Source of the DNA: Nannobrachium achirus
Lineage: Eukaryota > Chordata > Actinopteri > Myctophiformes > Myctophidae
Direction of reading: 5' to 3'
NCBI GenBank assembly: GCA_963921795.1
Contig: OY997641.1
Span: 76,523,063 to 76,587,062 of the forward strand
Length of the DNA: 64,000 nucleotides
Positions 50,391 through 61,264 of the stretch are shown here, piece after piece (within the stretch, counting starts at the first letter, position 1; each line of letters opens with the position of its first letter). The notes beneath the pieces are model-generated. The model was not told where the DNA came from, searched no databases, and saw only the letters and a program-made list of their open reading frames with translations. Position numbers and translations under genes: made by a program.

Positions 50391-51740
50391 CCGTCAGGGA
50401 GCAGTTTACTACCAGTAAGACTCCCTAATCGGGAGATAAGCGACCGTTGGTCGCTTATCTCCACAAATAGGCCAAAAAAATTGTTTTACCAATTATCAAG
50501 ACATACGGGCAGTTGACAGTTTGCCATGGTTACTCATTGAAGTTGAATCTCCATATATGGAGATAACCTACGCATCACACTAAGTCTGACCTCACCAGCC
50601 CATATTTGGGCATGAGCAACTTATGTCTCCATATATGGAGATATGATGACATCACACAGTCCTCAGCCGATGATGTGGCGTGATGTCATACAATACACAA
50701 ACGAGCCCTACAGTATAAAGGGGCAATTCTTGCCAGGAAAGAAGCATTTCTTCGACTCAGACCTTATCGCCAGGGTTGGCTTATAGCAGCTGTCGGTAGG
50801 ACCATATATGGATTCTGTTAGTGTGGATCTCCTAACAGGGCATCATCTGGGATACAATCCCTTTTATGCCCATATATGGAGATCCCTAACAGAATCCCTT
50901 TCATGCCCATATATGGAGATCCCTAACAGAATCCCTTTTATGCCCATATATGGAGATCCCTAACAGCATCCCTTTTATGCCCATATATGGAGATCACTAA
51001 CAGCTAACAGAATCCCTTTTATGCCCATATATGGAGATCCCTAACAGAATCCCTTTTATGCCCATATATGGAGATCCCTAACAGAATCCCTTTTATGCCC
51101 ATATATGGAGATCCCTAACAGAATCCCTTTTATGCCCATATATGGAGATCCCTAACAGAATCCCTTTTATGCCCATATATGGAGATCCCTAACAGAATCC
51201 CTTTTATGCCCATATATGGAGATCCCTAACAGAATCCCTTGTATGCCCATATATGGATATCCCTAGCAGAATCCCTTTTATGCCCATATATGGAGATCCC
51301 TAACAGAATCCCTTTTATGCCCATATATTATGGAGAAATCCCTGCTCTGAGTATCTGACATCAGTGTGATGTCACCTGTTTATGCCCATATATGGAGATC
51401 CCTGCTCTGCGTATCTGGTTGCTATGGTAAACAGTTGGTTGCTAGGGTAAAAAAACATGGTTGCTATGGTAAACAGTTGGTTGCTAGGGTAAACAGTTGG
51501 TTGCTAGGGTAAAACCATGGTTGCTAAGGTGGTTGCTAACGTACACTAACAAACCAGCAACAACAGACTGTTGCCACAGCAACGTACACAAAGGTTTCTG
51601 TACACATGTGGTGTGATGTCATACTGATGCGGAGATATGAGCAGGGCAAAGGTGTGACGTGTGACGTGTGACCGACCGACGGACGGCCGGTGGAGGTTTT
51701 CATTGCGACCGTCAGGGAGCAGTTTACTATGAAAACCTCC
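50391..51740 (+). repeat. Left arm of the second inverted duplication
   Basis: Mirrored by 52775-55045 with a LINE inserted in that arm. Shared landmarks are TCGCCAGGGTTGGCTTATAG (50768, and its complement near 54655), the CCATATATGG arrays, and the GGTTGCTAGGGTAAACAGTT series (51418-51530). The termini carry TTGCGACCGTCAGGGAGC. Confidence 0.75.
50845..51400 (+). repeat. Tandem array of about 35-bp units with CCATATATGG
   Basis: About 14 units reading TTTTATGCCCATATATGGAG then ATCCCTAACAGAATCCC. Each holds the self-complementary 10-mer that matches the CArG-box consensus CC(A/T)6GG. The array resembles a CRISPR only superficially, since the whole unit is conserved and there are no unique spacers. 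Confidence 0.92.
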
Positions 51741-52078
51741 ACCGGCCGTCCGTCCGTCGGTCGGTCGGTCGGTCGGTCGGTCACACGTCACACGTCACAC
51801 CTTTGCCCTGCTCATATCTCCGCATCAGTATATAGGGCTTGTTTGTTTAGTGTATGACATCACGCCACATCATCAGCTGTGGACTCTGTGATGTCATCGT
51901 ATCGCATCAGTATATAGGGCTTGTTTGTTTATTGTATGACATCACGCCACATCATCAGCTGTGGACTCTGTGATGTCATCGTATCTCCATATATGGCCAT
52001 CTCCGTATATGGAGATATAAGTCGTCCATGCCCAAGTATGGGCTGGTGAGGTCAGACTTTGTGTGATGCGTAGGTTAT

Positions 52079-52770
52079 TGCGACCGTCAGGGAGCAGTTT
52101 ACTATGAAAACCTTCACCGGCCGTCTGTCGGTCGGTCGGTCACACGTCACACGTCACACCTTTGCCCTGCTCATATCTCCGCATCAGTATGACATCACAC
52201 CACATGTGTACACAAACCTTTGTGTACGTTGCTGTGGCAACAGTCTGTTGTTGCTGGTTTGTTAGTGTACGTTAGCAACCACCTTAGCAACCATGGTTTT
52301 ACCCTAGCAACCAACTGTTTACCCTAGCAACCAACTGTTTACCATAGCAACCATGTTTTTTTACCCTAGCAACCAACTGTTTACCATAGCAACCAGATAC
52401 GCAGAGCAGGGATCTCCATATATGGGCATAAACAGGTGACATCACACTGATGTCAGATACTCAGAGCAGGGATTTCTCCATAATATATGGGCATAAAAGG
52501 GATTCTGTTAGGGATCTCCATATATGGGCATAAAAGGGATTCTGTTAGGGATCTCCATATATGGGCATACAAGGGATTCTGTTAGGGATCTCGATATATG
52601 GGCATAAAAGGGATTCTGTTAGGGATCTCCATATATGGGCATAAAAGGGATTCTGTTAGGAATCTCCATATATGGGCATAAAAGGGATTCTCTTAGGGAT
52701 CTCCATATATGGGCATAAAAGGAGATTCAACATTCCAGGCAATGCTCTCTTCCCTGGTGAGAATTGCCCC
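52079..52770 (-). repeat. Third copy of the motif array, opposite orientation
   Basis: Starts TTGCGACCGTCAGGGAGC, then the GTTAGCAACCACC series and about 7 array units in reverse. It forms the middle of the second inverted duplication. Confidence 0.75.
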
Positions 52771-52774
52771 TTTA

Positions 52775-55045
52775 TTGCGACCGTTAGGGAGCAGTTTACT
52801 ATGAAAACCTCCACCGGCCGTCCGTCCGTCGGTCAGTCGGTCGGTCGGTCACATGTCACACGTCACACCTTTGCCCTGCTCATATCTCCGCATCAGTATG
52901 ACATCACACCACATGTGTACACAAACCTTTGTGTACGTTGCTGTGGCAACAGTCTGTTGTTGCTGGTCTGTTAGTGTACGTTAGCAACCACCTTAGCAAC
53001 CATGGTTTTACCCTAGCAACCAACTGTTTACCCTAGCAACCAACTGTTTACCATAGCAACCATGTTTTTTTACCCTAGCAACCAACTGTTTACCATAGCA
53101 ACCAGATACGCAGAGCAGGGATCTCCATATATGGGCATAAACAGATGACATCACATTGATGTCAGATACTCAGAGCAGGGATTTCTCCATAATATATGGG
53201 CATAAAAGGGATTCTGTTAGGGATCTCCATATATGGGCATAAAAGGGATTCTGTTAGGGATCTCCATATATGGGCATAAAAGGGATTCTGTTAGGGATCT
53301 CCATATATGGGCATACAAGGGATTCTGTTAGGGATCTCCATATATGGGCATAAAAGGGATTCTGTTAGGGATCTCCATATATGGGCATAAAAGGGATTCG
53401 GTGTTTGACATCCGAGCTGGTGTAATGCAAGGAGACACCCTAGCCCCCTACCTCTTCATCATAGTTCTAGATTATGCGCTCAGGAAAGCCATAGGTGGAC
53501 GAGAACAAGAGCTTGGCTTCACGCTAACACCAAGGAGGTCAAGGCGGCATCTCGCAGTAGTTCTGACAGACCTGGACTATGCGGACGACATCAGCCTGCT
53601 CTCCGACAGCATGGAACAAGCACAAGAACTCCTGAACAGGGTGGAGATAGAGTGTGCCAAAGTTGGTCTCAGGCTAAATGCTAAGAAGAAAAAAAAAGAA
53701 AAAAAAGAAAACTGAGGTTATCACCTATAACCTACCTGATCACTCACCTCTGACAACAACAGAAGGAGCTGTGTTGAAGGAAGTCAAGGACTTCAAGTAC
53801 CTGGGCGCATGGGTCGACTCAACTGAGAAAGACCTTAAAGTAAGGAAGGCACTCGCTTGGAGGGCCCTGAACAGCATGAACAGTGTATGGAACTCTAGCC
53901 TCCCCCGCCAAATCAAACATAGCTTCTTCTTTGCAACAGTGGAGTCTGTTCTCCTCTATGGCAGTGAATGCTGGACCCTGAAGCCAACCCTGCAGAAGTC
54001 TCTAGATGGGTGCTACACTAGAATGTTGCGTGCAGTACTCAACATCAACAGGAGTGCACATGTTACCAACAGGAGCCTGTATGAGGGAATACCAAGGGTA
54101 AGCGAGAAAATTGCCACCAGAAGAATGAGACTAGCAGGACACTGCCAAAGACACCAGGAGCTTCCAGCCAGCAAATTGGTACTGTGGGAGCCAACACATG
54201 GGCACCGGTCGCGAGGACGTCCCACAAAAACATACGTGGACGTACTCAAGGAAGAGGTAGGGACACAGAACACCAATGAGCTGGCCAGATGTATGGAGAA
54301 CCGAGATGACTGGAAACAACGATGGAGGGCTCGTCTGAGGACGACCTAGATAGATAGGGATCTCCATATATGGGCATAAAAGGGATTCTGTTAGGGATCT
54401 CCATATATGGGCATAAAAGGGATTCTGTTAGCTGTTAGTGATCTCCATATATGGGCATAAAAGGGATGCTGTTAGGGATCTCCATATATGGGCATAAAAG
54501 GGATTCTGTTAGGGATCTCCATATATGGGCATGAAAGGGATTCTGTTAGGGATCTCCATATATGGGCATAAAAGGGATTGTATCCCAGATGATGCCCTGT
54601 TAGGAGATCCACACTAACAGAATCCATATATGGTCCTACCGACAGCTGCTATAAGCCAACCCTGGCGATAAGGGTCGAAGAAATGCTTCTTTCCTGGCAA
54701 GAATTGCCCCTTTATACTGTAGGGCTCGTTTGTGTATTGTATGACATCACGCCACATCATCGGCTGAGGACTGTGTGATGTCATCATATCTCCATATATG
54801 GAGACATAAGTTGCTCATGCCCAAATATGGGCTGGTGAGGTCAGACTTAGTGTGATGCGTAGGTTATCTCCATATATGGAGATTCAACTTCAATGAGTAA
54901 CCATGGCAAACTGTCAACTGCCCGTATGTCTTGATAATTGGTAAAACAAACTTTTGGCCTATTTGTGGAGATAAGCGACCAACGGTCGCTTATCTCCCGA
55001 TTAGGGAGTCTTACTGGTAGTAAACTGCTCCCTGACGGTCGCAAT
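52775..55045 (-). repeat. Right arm of the second inverted duplication
   Basis: Reverse copy of 50391-51740, with the array split by the RTE-like LINE (53398-54352) and resuming at 54353. It ends with the GCGACCAACGGTCGC hairpin and the complement of TTGCGACCGTCAGGGAGC (about 55019-55044). Confidence 0.75.
53398..54352 (+). mobile_element. RTE-like LINE fragment (reverse transcriptase to 3' end)
   Basis: Plus-strand text GVMQGDTLAPYLFIIVLDYA, then DLDYADDISLLSD (the YADD catalytic box), FKYLGAWVDS, VLLYGSECWTLKP, LDGCYTRMLRA and HGHRSRGRPTKTYVDVL. This order is typical of RTE-related non-LTR elements of fish and invertebrates. Endonuclease and fingers are missing (5' truncation), and an A-rich stretch near 53685-53710 shifts the frame. 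The tail is a short (ATAG)n. It sits inside the motif array of the right arm; the left arm has the uninterrupted array. Confidence 0.88.
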
Positions 55046-55748
55046 GAAAACCTCCACCGGCCGTCCGTCCGTCGGTCGGTCGGTCGGTCGGTCACACGTC
55101 ACACGTCACACCTTTGCCCTGCTCATATCTCCGCATCAGTATATAGGGCTTGTTTGTTTATTGTATGACATCACGCCACATCATCAGCTGTGGACTCTGT
55201 GATGTCATCGTATCGCATCAGTATATAGGGCTTGTTTGTTTATTGTATGACATCACGCCACATCATCAGCTGTGGACTCTGTGATGTCATCGTATCTCCA
55301 TATATGGCCATCTCCGTATATGGAGATATAAGTCGTCCATGCCCAAGTATGGGCTGGTGAGGTCAGACTTTGTGTGATGCGTAGGTTATCTCCATATATG
55401 GAGATTCAACATTTCAGGCAATGCTCTCTTCCCTGGTGAGAATTGCCCCTTTATATAGGGCTTGTTTGTGTATTGTATGACATCACGCCACATCATCAGC
55501 TGTGGACTCTGTGATGTCATCGTATCTCCATATATGGCCATCTCCGTATATGGAGATATAAGTCGTCCATGCCCAAGTATGTGCTGGTGAGGTCAGACTT
55601 TGTGTGATGTGTAGGTTATCTCCATATATGGAGATTCAACATTCCAGGTGTAACTATGGCTACCCGTATGATGTGAGAGGTGGAGGTTGTGATATTTGTG
55701 GAGATAAGCGACCAACGGTCGCTTATCTCCCGATTAGGGAGTCTTACT

Positions 55749-55750
<2 letters not shown>
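55046..55750 (+). repeat. Complex tandem block, further copy
   Basis: Repeats the unit described at 48957-50390: (GGTC)n, TATAGGGCTTGTTTG and CCATATATGG sites at about 55290, 55393, 55530 and 55624. It ends with the GGAGATAAGCGACC hairpin (55698-55728). Confidence 0.8.
55698..55728. repeat. 31-bp perfect hairpin, representative copy
   Basis: GGAGATAAGCGACC, AAC, GGTCGCTTATCTCC. Other copies or parts are at about 50358, 50432, 54967 and 58818. It is usually followed by CGATTAGGGAGTCTTACTGG. Confidence 0.9.

Positions 55751-55789
<39 letters not shown>
55751..55789. repeat. (TA)n-(TG)n microsatellite
   Basis: About 14 TA and 5 TG units, ending about 20 bp from the donor side of the host exon. 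Confidence 0.93.
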
Positions 55790-55809
55790 CCTTCCATCAC
55801 TGTTGCTAC

Positions 55810-55993
55810 CTGCATGTGTGACGCTATGATGTCGCTCCCCTCGTCGTGCGACAGAGGCTCCACCTCCAGGGGGGCGTGGCCTTCGGGTCCATCTTGAGAC
55901 GCAGGGCGTGGTGGGCGGGACTCTGCGTGTCGGCCGACACCACCAGGTGGACGTTGGGCGGGAGGTCGAAGGGCAGCCAGTGGAGGTCGCGAC
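55810..55993 (-). CDS. Host exon: STAND/NACHT NTPase, sensor part of the ATPase
   Basis: On the minus strand, after a pyrimidine-rich acceptor (CTTTCCTTCACATCTGC then ATCAAG), the text RDLHWLPFDLPPNVHLVVSA appears. It matches the 'LxWLPxxLPPNVxLVVS' segment of NACHT ATPases such as NPHP3, NWD1, TEP1 and TTC41. The second half reads PLEVEPLSHDEGSDIIASHM and ends at a good donor (ATGCAG then GTAGCAAC). The second half is in a different frame from the first (change somewhere between HHALR and PLEVEP). Only the second frame ends in phase 0, which fits the start phase of the exon at 26347-26564. So this exon may carry a one-base error in the sequence or be damaged. The exon start is less certain than its end. 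Confidence 0.6.
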
Positions 55994-56212
55994 CTTGATG
56001 CAGATGTGAAGGAAAGTATAAGCACATTTACTTTAAGCCATTAAGACCGGGAATGCATTATTACCTATTATTTTTTTGTTACAGGGGCCTTTAGCCAATT
56101 ATTGCCTTCCGGCCAATCCTATGGTCATGAAGTGTGGGTCATGACCCAAATTATACCGGTAAGGTCGCGGGAGCAAGCTGCCGAAATGGGTTTCCTCAGA
56201 TGGGTGGCTGGT

Positions 56213-56400
56213 TGCGACCGTTAGGGAGCAGTTTACTTTGAAAACCTCCACCGGCCGTCCGTCGGTCGGTCACACGTCACACGTCACACCTTTGCCCTGC
56301 TCATATCTCCGCATCAGTATGACATCACACCACATGTGTACACAAACCTTTGTGTACGTTGCTGTGGCAACAGTCTGTTTGTTGTTACTTCTGTTGGTTT
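56213..56400 (+). repeat. Copy of the TTGCGACCGT repeat
   Basis: TTGCGACCGTTAGGGAGCAG then a short (GGTC)n, GTCACACGTCACAC and AACAGTCTGTTTG. Same family as 52775-52970 and 52079-52260. Confidence 0.75.
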
Positions 56401-56489
56401 CTGCACTGATCATTTATACAATTCAGCTGTGTTTGCTCGTGTCATCATGATGAGGTCATAAATCAGCCATGCCCAAATATAGATTTTAC

Positions 56490-56800
56490 GGGTTTACATG
56501 CTTACTCAGTTATTCGTTATGTGAAAGTCCTATGACGTCTATGATATCTGACATCATCATACATGCATTCCCTTTTATGCCCATAAATGGAGATCCCCTC
56601 TGTAGAACCAGCCACTGACATCACTGTAATGTCAGGGGAACCAAATCCCTTTTATGCCCATATATGGAGATCCCTGTGACCTGTGATGCCAGGGGAACCA
56701 AATCCCTTTTATGCCCATATATGGAGATATGGAGATCCCCGTGTTGCCATGGTAACCAAATCCATTTTATGCCCATATATGGAGATCCCTGTACATATGG
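56490..56800 (+). repeat. Motif cluster with CCATATATGG
   Basis: Three units with TTTTATGCCCATATATGGAG (about 56655, 56716, 56770), preceded by the long repeat also seen at 960-1090 and 61530-61640. Confidence 0.8.
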
Positions 56801-56808
56801 TGCCAACC

Positions 56809-57250
56809 CCGAGTTTCCCGAGTTTGTATTGGTACTAGTGCTGTGCCAACCCCGAGTTTCCCGAGTTTGGGCCGTTTTTGAAAAAAAAAAAAAAAAAAAA
56901 ATCAAAAATTTTTTTTTTCAAAACATTTTTTTGGACCTCCAGAAATGTATTAGGCATGATCGCGATCGCGAAATTGCATGTTTAACCCCCATACCAACCC
57001 ATTCTTTCAAACATGGCAGCCATTTTTGTTTACATCTGAAGAAAACATAATGGCTGATAAATCATGAATGCCTGAACGGATTTCCAAGCGGATTTTTTTG
57101 GTTGAAAGCTGTGAACAGCATCTACACACGTGGTGCATCATCTAGGCATGGGCGTGCACTTTTTACACACTTGCACAATTACATGGAAGTCTATGGTAAA
57201 CATGGCAACGCGAGACATTGAAGAGAAAAAATCATTGCAACATAAGTGTT
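56809..57250 (+). mobile_element. Uninterrupted relative of the repeat that holds the giant palindrome
   Basis: Matches 2921-3255 plus 24298-24400 in order with no insert. The junction reads TCTACACACGTGGTGCATCA, where the interrupted copy has GGACACA on both sides of the palindrome. Confidence 0.65.
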
Positions 57251-57690
57251 AAAGGGCCTACACCATGCTTTTAAAACTATATTTTTTGTATAAATATATG
57301 CTCAAAATTGAGTCTTAGACAGGTTTAACCCTCAACAAACACTCTGACCATTCTTTTTGTTTGTTCTAGCTCTACTATAATGAGGCTCTCCAGCTGCAAT
57401 ACCAAAACGGCCTCTGTTTGCTCAGGGGCGCATCTAGTGGGGTTTTTCCACCCCTCCCCCCTCCCCTCCTCTTCACTCCTCCCCGGACCCCACGTTGACA
57501 ACAAATAATGTTAATATTGGGCCAATACAAAAATAGGATAATGTTGCAGCTCTGATTATAGCCTACTGTAGGCCTATGTTGTATGTTATAGGCCTACTGT
57601 CAAATGACACAGGGCGACCGTTGCTAGACCAGACATTACTGAAAGTTAATCTACATTAGACAATCAACCCCACCTGCATTGTATTTATGT
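57251..57690. other. Unassigned stretch
   Basis: Contains CCTCTCCAGC-like and CCCTCCCC-rich text but no convincing gene, splice pattern or repeat family. Confidence 0.4.
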
Positions 57691-57691
57691 A

Positions 57692-57966
57692 TAAAAAAAG
57701 AGTAAAAAAAAAAAAGAAAAGTTTTTTAAAAAAGAAAAGTTTTTTGAAAAAGAAGTTTTTTGAAAAAAAAAGGTTTTTGAAAAAAAAAAAGTTTTATTGA
57801 AAAAAAAGTTTTTTAAAAAAAAATTTAAAAAGTTTTTGAAAAAAAAGTTTTTTGAAAAAACATTTTTTTTTGATTTTTTTTTTTATTTTTTTGAAAAAAA
57901 AAATGTTTTGAAAAAAAACTTTTCTTTTTTAAAAAACTTTTCTTTTTTTTTTTACTCTTTTTTTAA
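57692..57966. repeat. Long A/T inverted repeat
   Basis: GAGTAAAAAAAAAAAAGAAA at the left edge and its complement at the right edge enclose alternating A and T runs, so the whole 275 bp can fold on itself. Open frames of the KKFFKKKF type are artefacts. Confidence 0.85.
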
Positions 57967-58140
57967 CAACAGACTGTTATCAACAGACTATCAACAGACT
58001 GTTGCCACAGCGGACTGTTATCAACAGACTATCAACAGACTGTTGCCACAGCAACGTACACAAAGGTTTGTGTACACATGTGCGACAGACCAGCAACAAC
58101 AGACTGTTGCCACAGCAACGTACACAAAGGTTTGTGTACA
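57966..58140 (+). repeat. Short tandem CAACAGACTGTTGCC repeats
   Basis: AACAGACTGTTATC and AACAGACTGTTGCCACAG repeated about five times. The AACGTACACAAAGG part is shared with 51575, 52210, 52920 and 56340. Confidence 0.8.
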
Positions 58141-58284
58141 CATCTGGGCGGCGGCTGTACACAAGCTGTGCTATAAAAGGAGGCTGAGAGATCATATAGA
58201 TTTCTAGGTCAGATGGCCCATGGAGTTTGTGATGTCAAACCTAGCAACCCAATATAAACAAACCTGATGTCAGACCTGAAGTAT

Positions 58285-58660
58285 CCTTTTATACCCATAT
58301 ATGGAGATACAGAGATCTCCATATATGGGCATATTAGAAAGCCCATATATGGGCATATACGGATGACATCAGGGATATCCATATATGGGCATAAAAGGGA
58401 CAAGGGCTTACAGTTAAGAGATCTCCATATATGGGCATATCAGAAAGCCCATATATGTTCATATACTGATGACATCAGGAATATCCATATATGGGCATAA
58501 AAGGGACAAGGACTTACAGTTAAGAGATCTCCATCTATGGGCATAAAGGGACAAGGACTGTTACAGTAGATATAGAGATGTCCATATATGGGCATACATG
58601 AACAAGGACTGACAAACACTGAGATCTCCATATAACCTATGGGAATATAAGGGACGAGGA
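58285..58660 (+). repeat. Motif array, variant spacing
   Basis: About eight CCATATATGG or near sites with context GGGCATATACGGATGACATC and AAGGGACAAGGA, in two long units. A hairpin half follows at 58665-58695. Confidence 0.8.
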
Positions 58661-58779
58661 CAATGCGTAGCATTGTGAGCTTGTAGATCTATTTTCTAAA
58701 TATTGTTGTACATTAAAAACTTGAAATGGGTCGTTCTGCATAGTACTTGGGATTTGTTGATGTAAATGTTCACATAGAG

Positions 58780-58868
58780 TGTAATAATTGGTAAAACAAA
58801 CTTTTGGCCTATTTGTGGAGATAAGCGACCAACGGTCGCTTATCTCCCGATTAGGGAGTCTTACTGGT
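58780..58868 (+). repeat. Copy of the 31-bp hairpin with flanks
   Basis: AATTGGTAAAACAAACTTTT onward through the hairpin to AGTCTTACTGGTA, the same as about 54935-55018. Confidence 0.8.
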
Positions 58869-59232
58869 AATCTCCCTTGGAGATAGGGTGAGAAGTTCAG
58901 TCACCCGAGAGAGACTTGGAGTAGAACCGCTGCTCCTTCACTTGGAAAGGAGTCAGCTTAGGTGGTTGGGGCATCTAGTACGGATGCCCCCCGAGCGCCT
59001 TCTAGGAAGGTCCTCGATGCACGTCCCACTGGGAGGAGACCCCGTGGCAGACCAAAGACTAGATGGAGGGATTATATCTCCAAACTGGCTTGGGAACGCC
59101 TCGGTATACTCCCTGAGGGAGTGGAGGAAGTTGCTCAGGATAAGGAAATCTGGAAGTCTCAGTTGGAACTGTTACCCCGTGACCCGATTCCGGATAAGCA
59201 GTTGAAGATGGATGGAAAAATGGATGGATGAA
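58862..59232 (+). mobile_element. Rex/RTE-like LINE 3' end
   Basis: The frame starting near 58962 reads RPTGRRPRGRPKTRWRDYIS and LAWERLGILPEGVEEVAQD, and the preceding frame has LRWLGHLVRMPPERL. These phrases mark the C-terminal end of a very common fish LINE. The body is frameshifted and 5'-truncated. The tail is (GATG)n-like (GATGGATGG). Confidence 0.8.
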
Positions 59233-59815
59233 CAAAAAATAATAGGTCACATTTTCATTCGTACCTACTTCCATAAGGGCCATCAATAATGGAAGCAAGA
59301 GGAGGTAGCTGTTTAGACTCATGGATGGTTGTTGTTACACTTATACTTAACACTCTGGAAAATGAGTGCAAGTCTTTTGAATATATTGAATATTTGAACC
59401 TGATTCTAGTCTCCTGAATCCTAACAGGTTTCTGAAAAACCTGGTCCATGCTCAAGTTCCCTCAGCCCTATATGTTCCCTCAGCGACGTGGGTGAATGTT
59501 AACCTGGTGAAATGCTAACCTGCCGACGCTGGTGAATGCTAACCTTTTCTTTTCTTTTTTTCATATTTTGGAGGCTTGCACAACGGCCGGTAGAGAAGGG
59601 CTCATTTTAAACATGAACATGATCTGGAGTAAGATTACGAGATAAATACATTTTGTAAATTTCATAACACTGGCCTCTATAAGGAAACCGGACTTCTCTT
59701 CAGTCGCGGCAGCCCCATAGAGTAAGCTACAGTTTAATATAAACCCTTATCAATGTGTCAACATCAAAGAGTTTGACATGTGCACACACCGTGGGCATCC
59801 ATAATGTTAACATGA
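59233..59815. other. Stretch with no recognised gene
   Basis: Contains another GGTGAATGCTAACCTG-type repeat (59490-59545). Otherwise nothing recognised. Confidence 0.4.
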
Positions 59816-59816
59816 A

Positions 59817-59895
59817 CTCAACCCCAGGTGGGATTAGAACTCAGAACCTTCCACATATCGGGCATAGGCACTAACCACTTCACTATGGCAGCCAC
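59817..59895 (-). mobile_element. tRNA-like SINE head
   Basis: On the minus strand, TAGTGAAGTGGTTAGTGCC (A-box-like) and GAGTTCTAATCCCACC (B-box-like) have tRNA-like spacing. Likely a SINE head. Confidence 0.55.
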
Positions 59896-60079
59896 ACATA
59901 AATGTCCAGTCATGTTTACGAAAAAAAGTTCCATGTAATGTACTTCACACTGAGTGCCTTTTATTAAACAATGATTTAATAGCAGCGTGCCACAATATTT
60001 TAATGATTGTTGCATATTTTGGAGGTTCGGAGTAAAAGTAAGTGTTTCTGGAATTTTCCTGCAATCATTTTTCTTTCAA

Positions 60080-60780
60080 AATGATATAGCGCCCCCCTTT
60101 GGCCAAGTAAGATTGGTTTCAGTGATATTTGGACCAACCCTCTACAGTATTTCATCATGAAAATGTGACTTTGCATGTATGTTTTAGAGGCAGAAGAATA
60201 ATTTGCATAAAACTGCAATATTCATTGAATTATAAAAAAAAAGAATGTTTCAATTTAAAAAAAAAATCCGATCTGACAGTTCTTTAGATATTGGTCCAAA
60301 CTTCACGTAAAAAAAAAGAAAAAAAAAATACTGTGCACGTTTATCCCAGGATAAAAAAGGGTTTAAGCGTTTTACAAACTGCTTAAAATGGCAGAAAATC
60401 AAAGGGCGGAGCTTACTTAACAAAGACACAGATGTCCTCAGCTTGAGTCAAGGCACGCGTGTAAGCAAGTTGCATGTCTTCAAACGAAACGAGGCATGAC
60501 TTTAAAGTTTGAATTTTCAAACACTTTGTATAGCACCCCCCTTTGGACAATTGGAATAAGATTGCTTTCAGTGATATTTGGACTAACCCTCTACATCTTT
60601 GCCAAATACCATAAACGTGTGACTTTGCATGTATGATTTAGAGGCAGAAGAATAATTTGCATAAACATGCAATATCATTGAATTATTAAAAAATATTTTT
60701 TTAAGTTAAATAAAAAATCTGATCGGACAGATCTTTAGATATTGCTCAAGTTCATGTATAAAAGGTTCTGTGCACGTGAC
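60080..60780 (+). repeat. Direct repeat of about 440-bp period
   Basis: GCGCCCCCCTTTGG (60092) and GCACCCCCCTTTGG (60534), then CAGTGATATTTGGAC, GTGACTTTGCATGTATG and AGAGGCAGAAGAATAATTTG occur in both copies. Probably part of a larger dispersed repeat. No coding signal. Confidence 0.75.
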
Positions 60781-61264
60781 GCAAAAATCCCAGGAGGAGA
60801 GATTTGTACTGTTTTTCATATAATGCAAAATGGTGGGAGATCTAAAGGTCAGAGGTAAAAAAGTTGTACGGCATGAGGAGACGCATATTGTTTTCGCCGT
60901 TTGGCATAGTCCTCTACCATACTGCCGAGTTTCGTAAAAAAGCGACTGCATGGTCAAGCCACTAGAGAAAAAGTGACAGAAGAATAATAATGAGAAAGTA
61001 CAATATCAATGAGTTGCCTTTGCCACTACGTGGCTTGGCCACTAATAAACATGTCTACCGTGGTTGTTTTCAGCCAGCCGGTCCACAGCGTCTAAGATTA
61101 TCAAGACTGTATCTCCTTGATGAGAAACCTGCAACACACATCCATTAATACAAACATTAATTGATAATAAGGCCACCTCTAGGATTATCAACATATGAGA
61201 AACCTGCAACACACAGTGAAGGACATACAGTTGCATTAAAACCCTGCTGCAAATCTGGTTTATT

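Noticed and set aside
50845-51400. CRISPR-like array appearance (regular repeats of about 35 bp)
   Set aside because: The entire unit is conserved with no unique spacers. The setting is eukaryotic, there are no cas genes, and the same units occur in several places and orientations. It is a tandem satellite.
57797-58207. 136-residue Lys/Phe-rich open frame
   Set aside because: Translation of the A/T inverted repeat.
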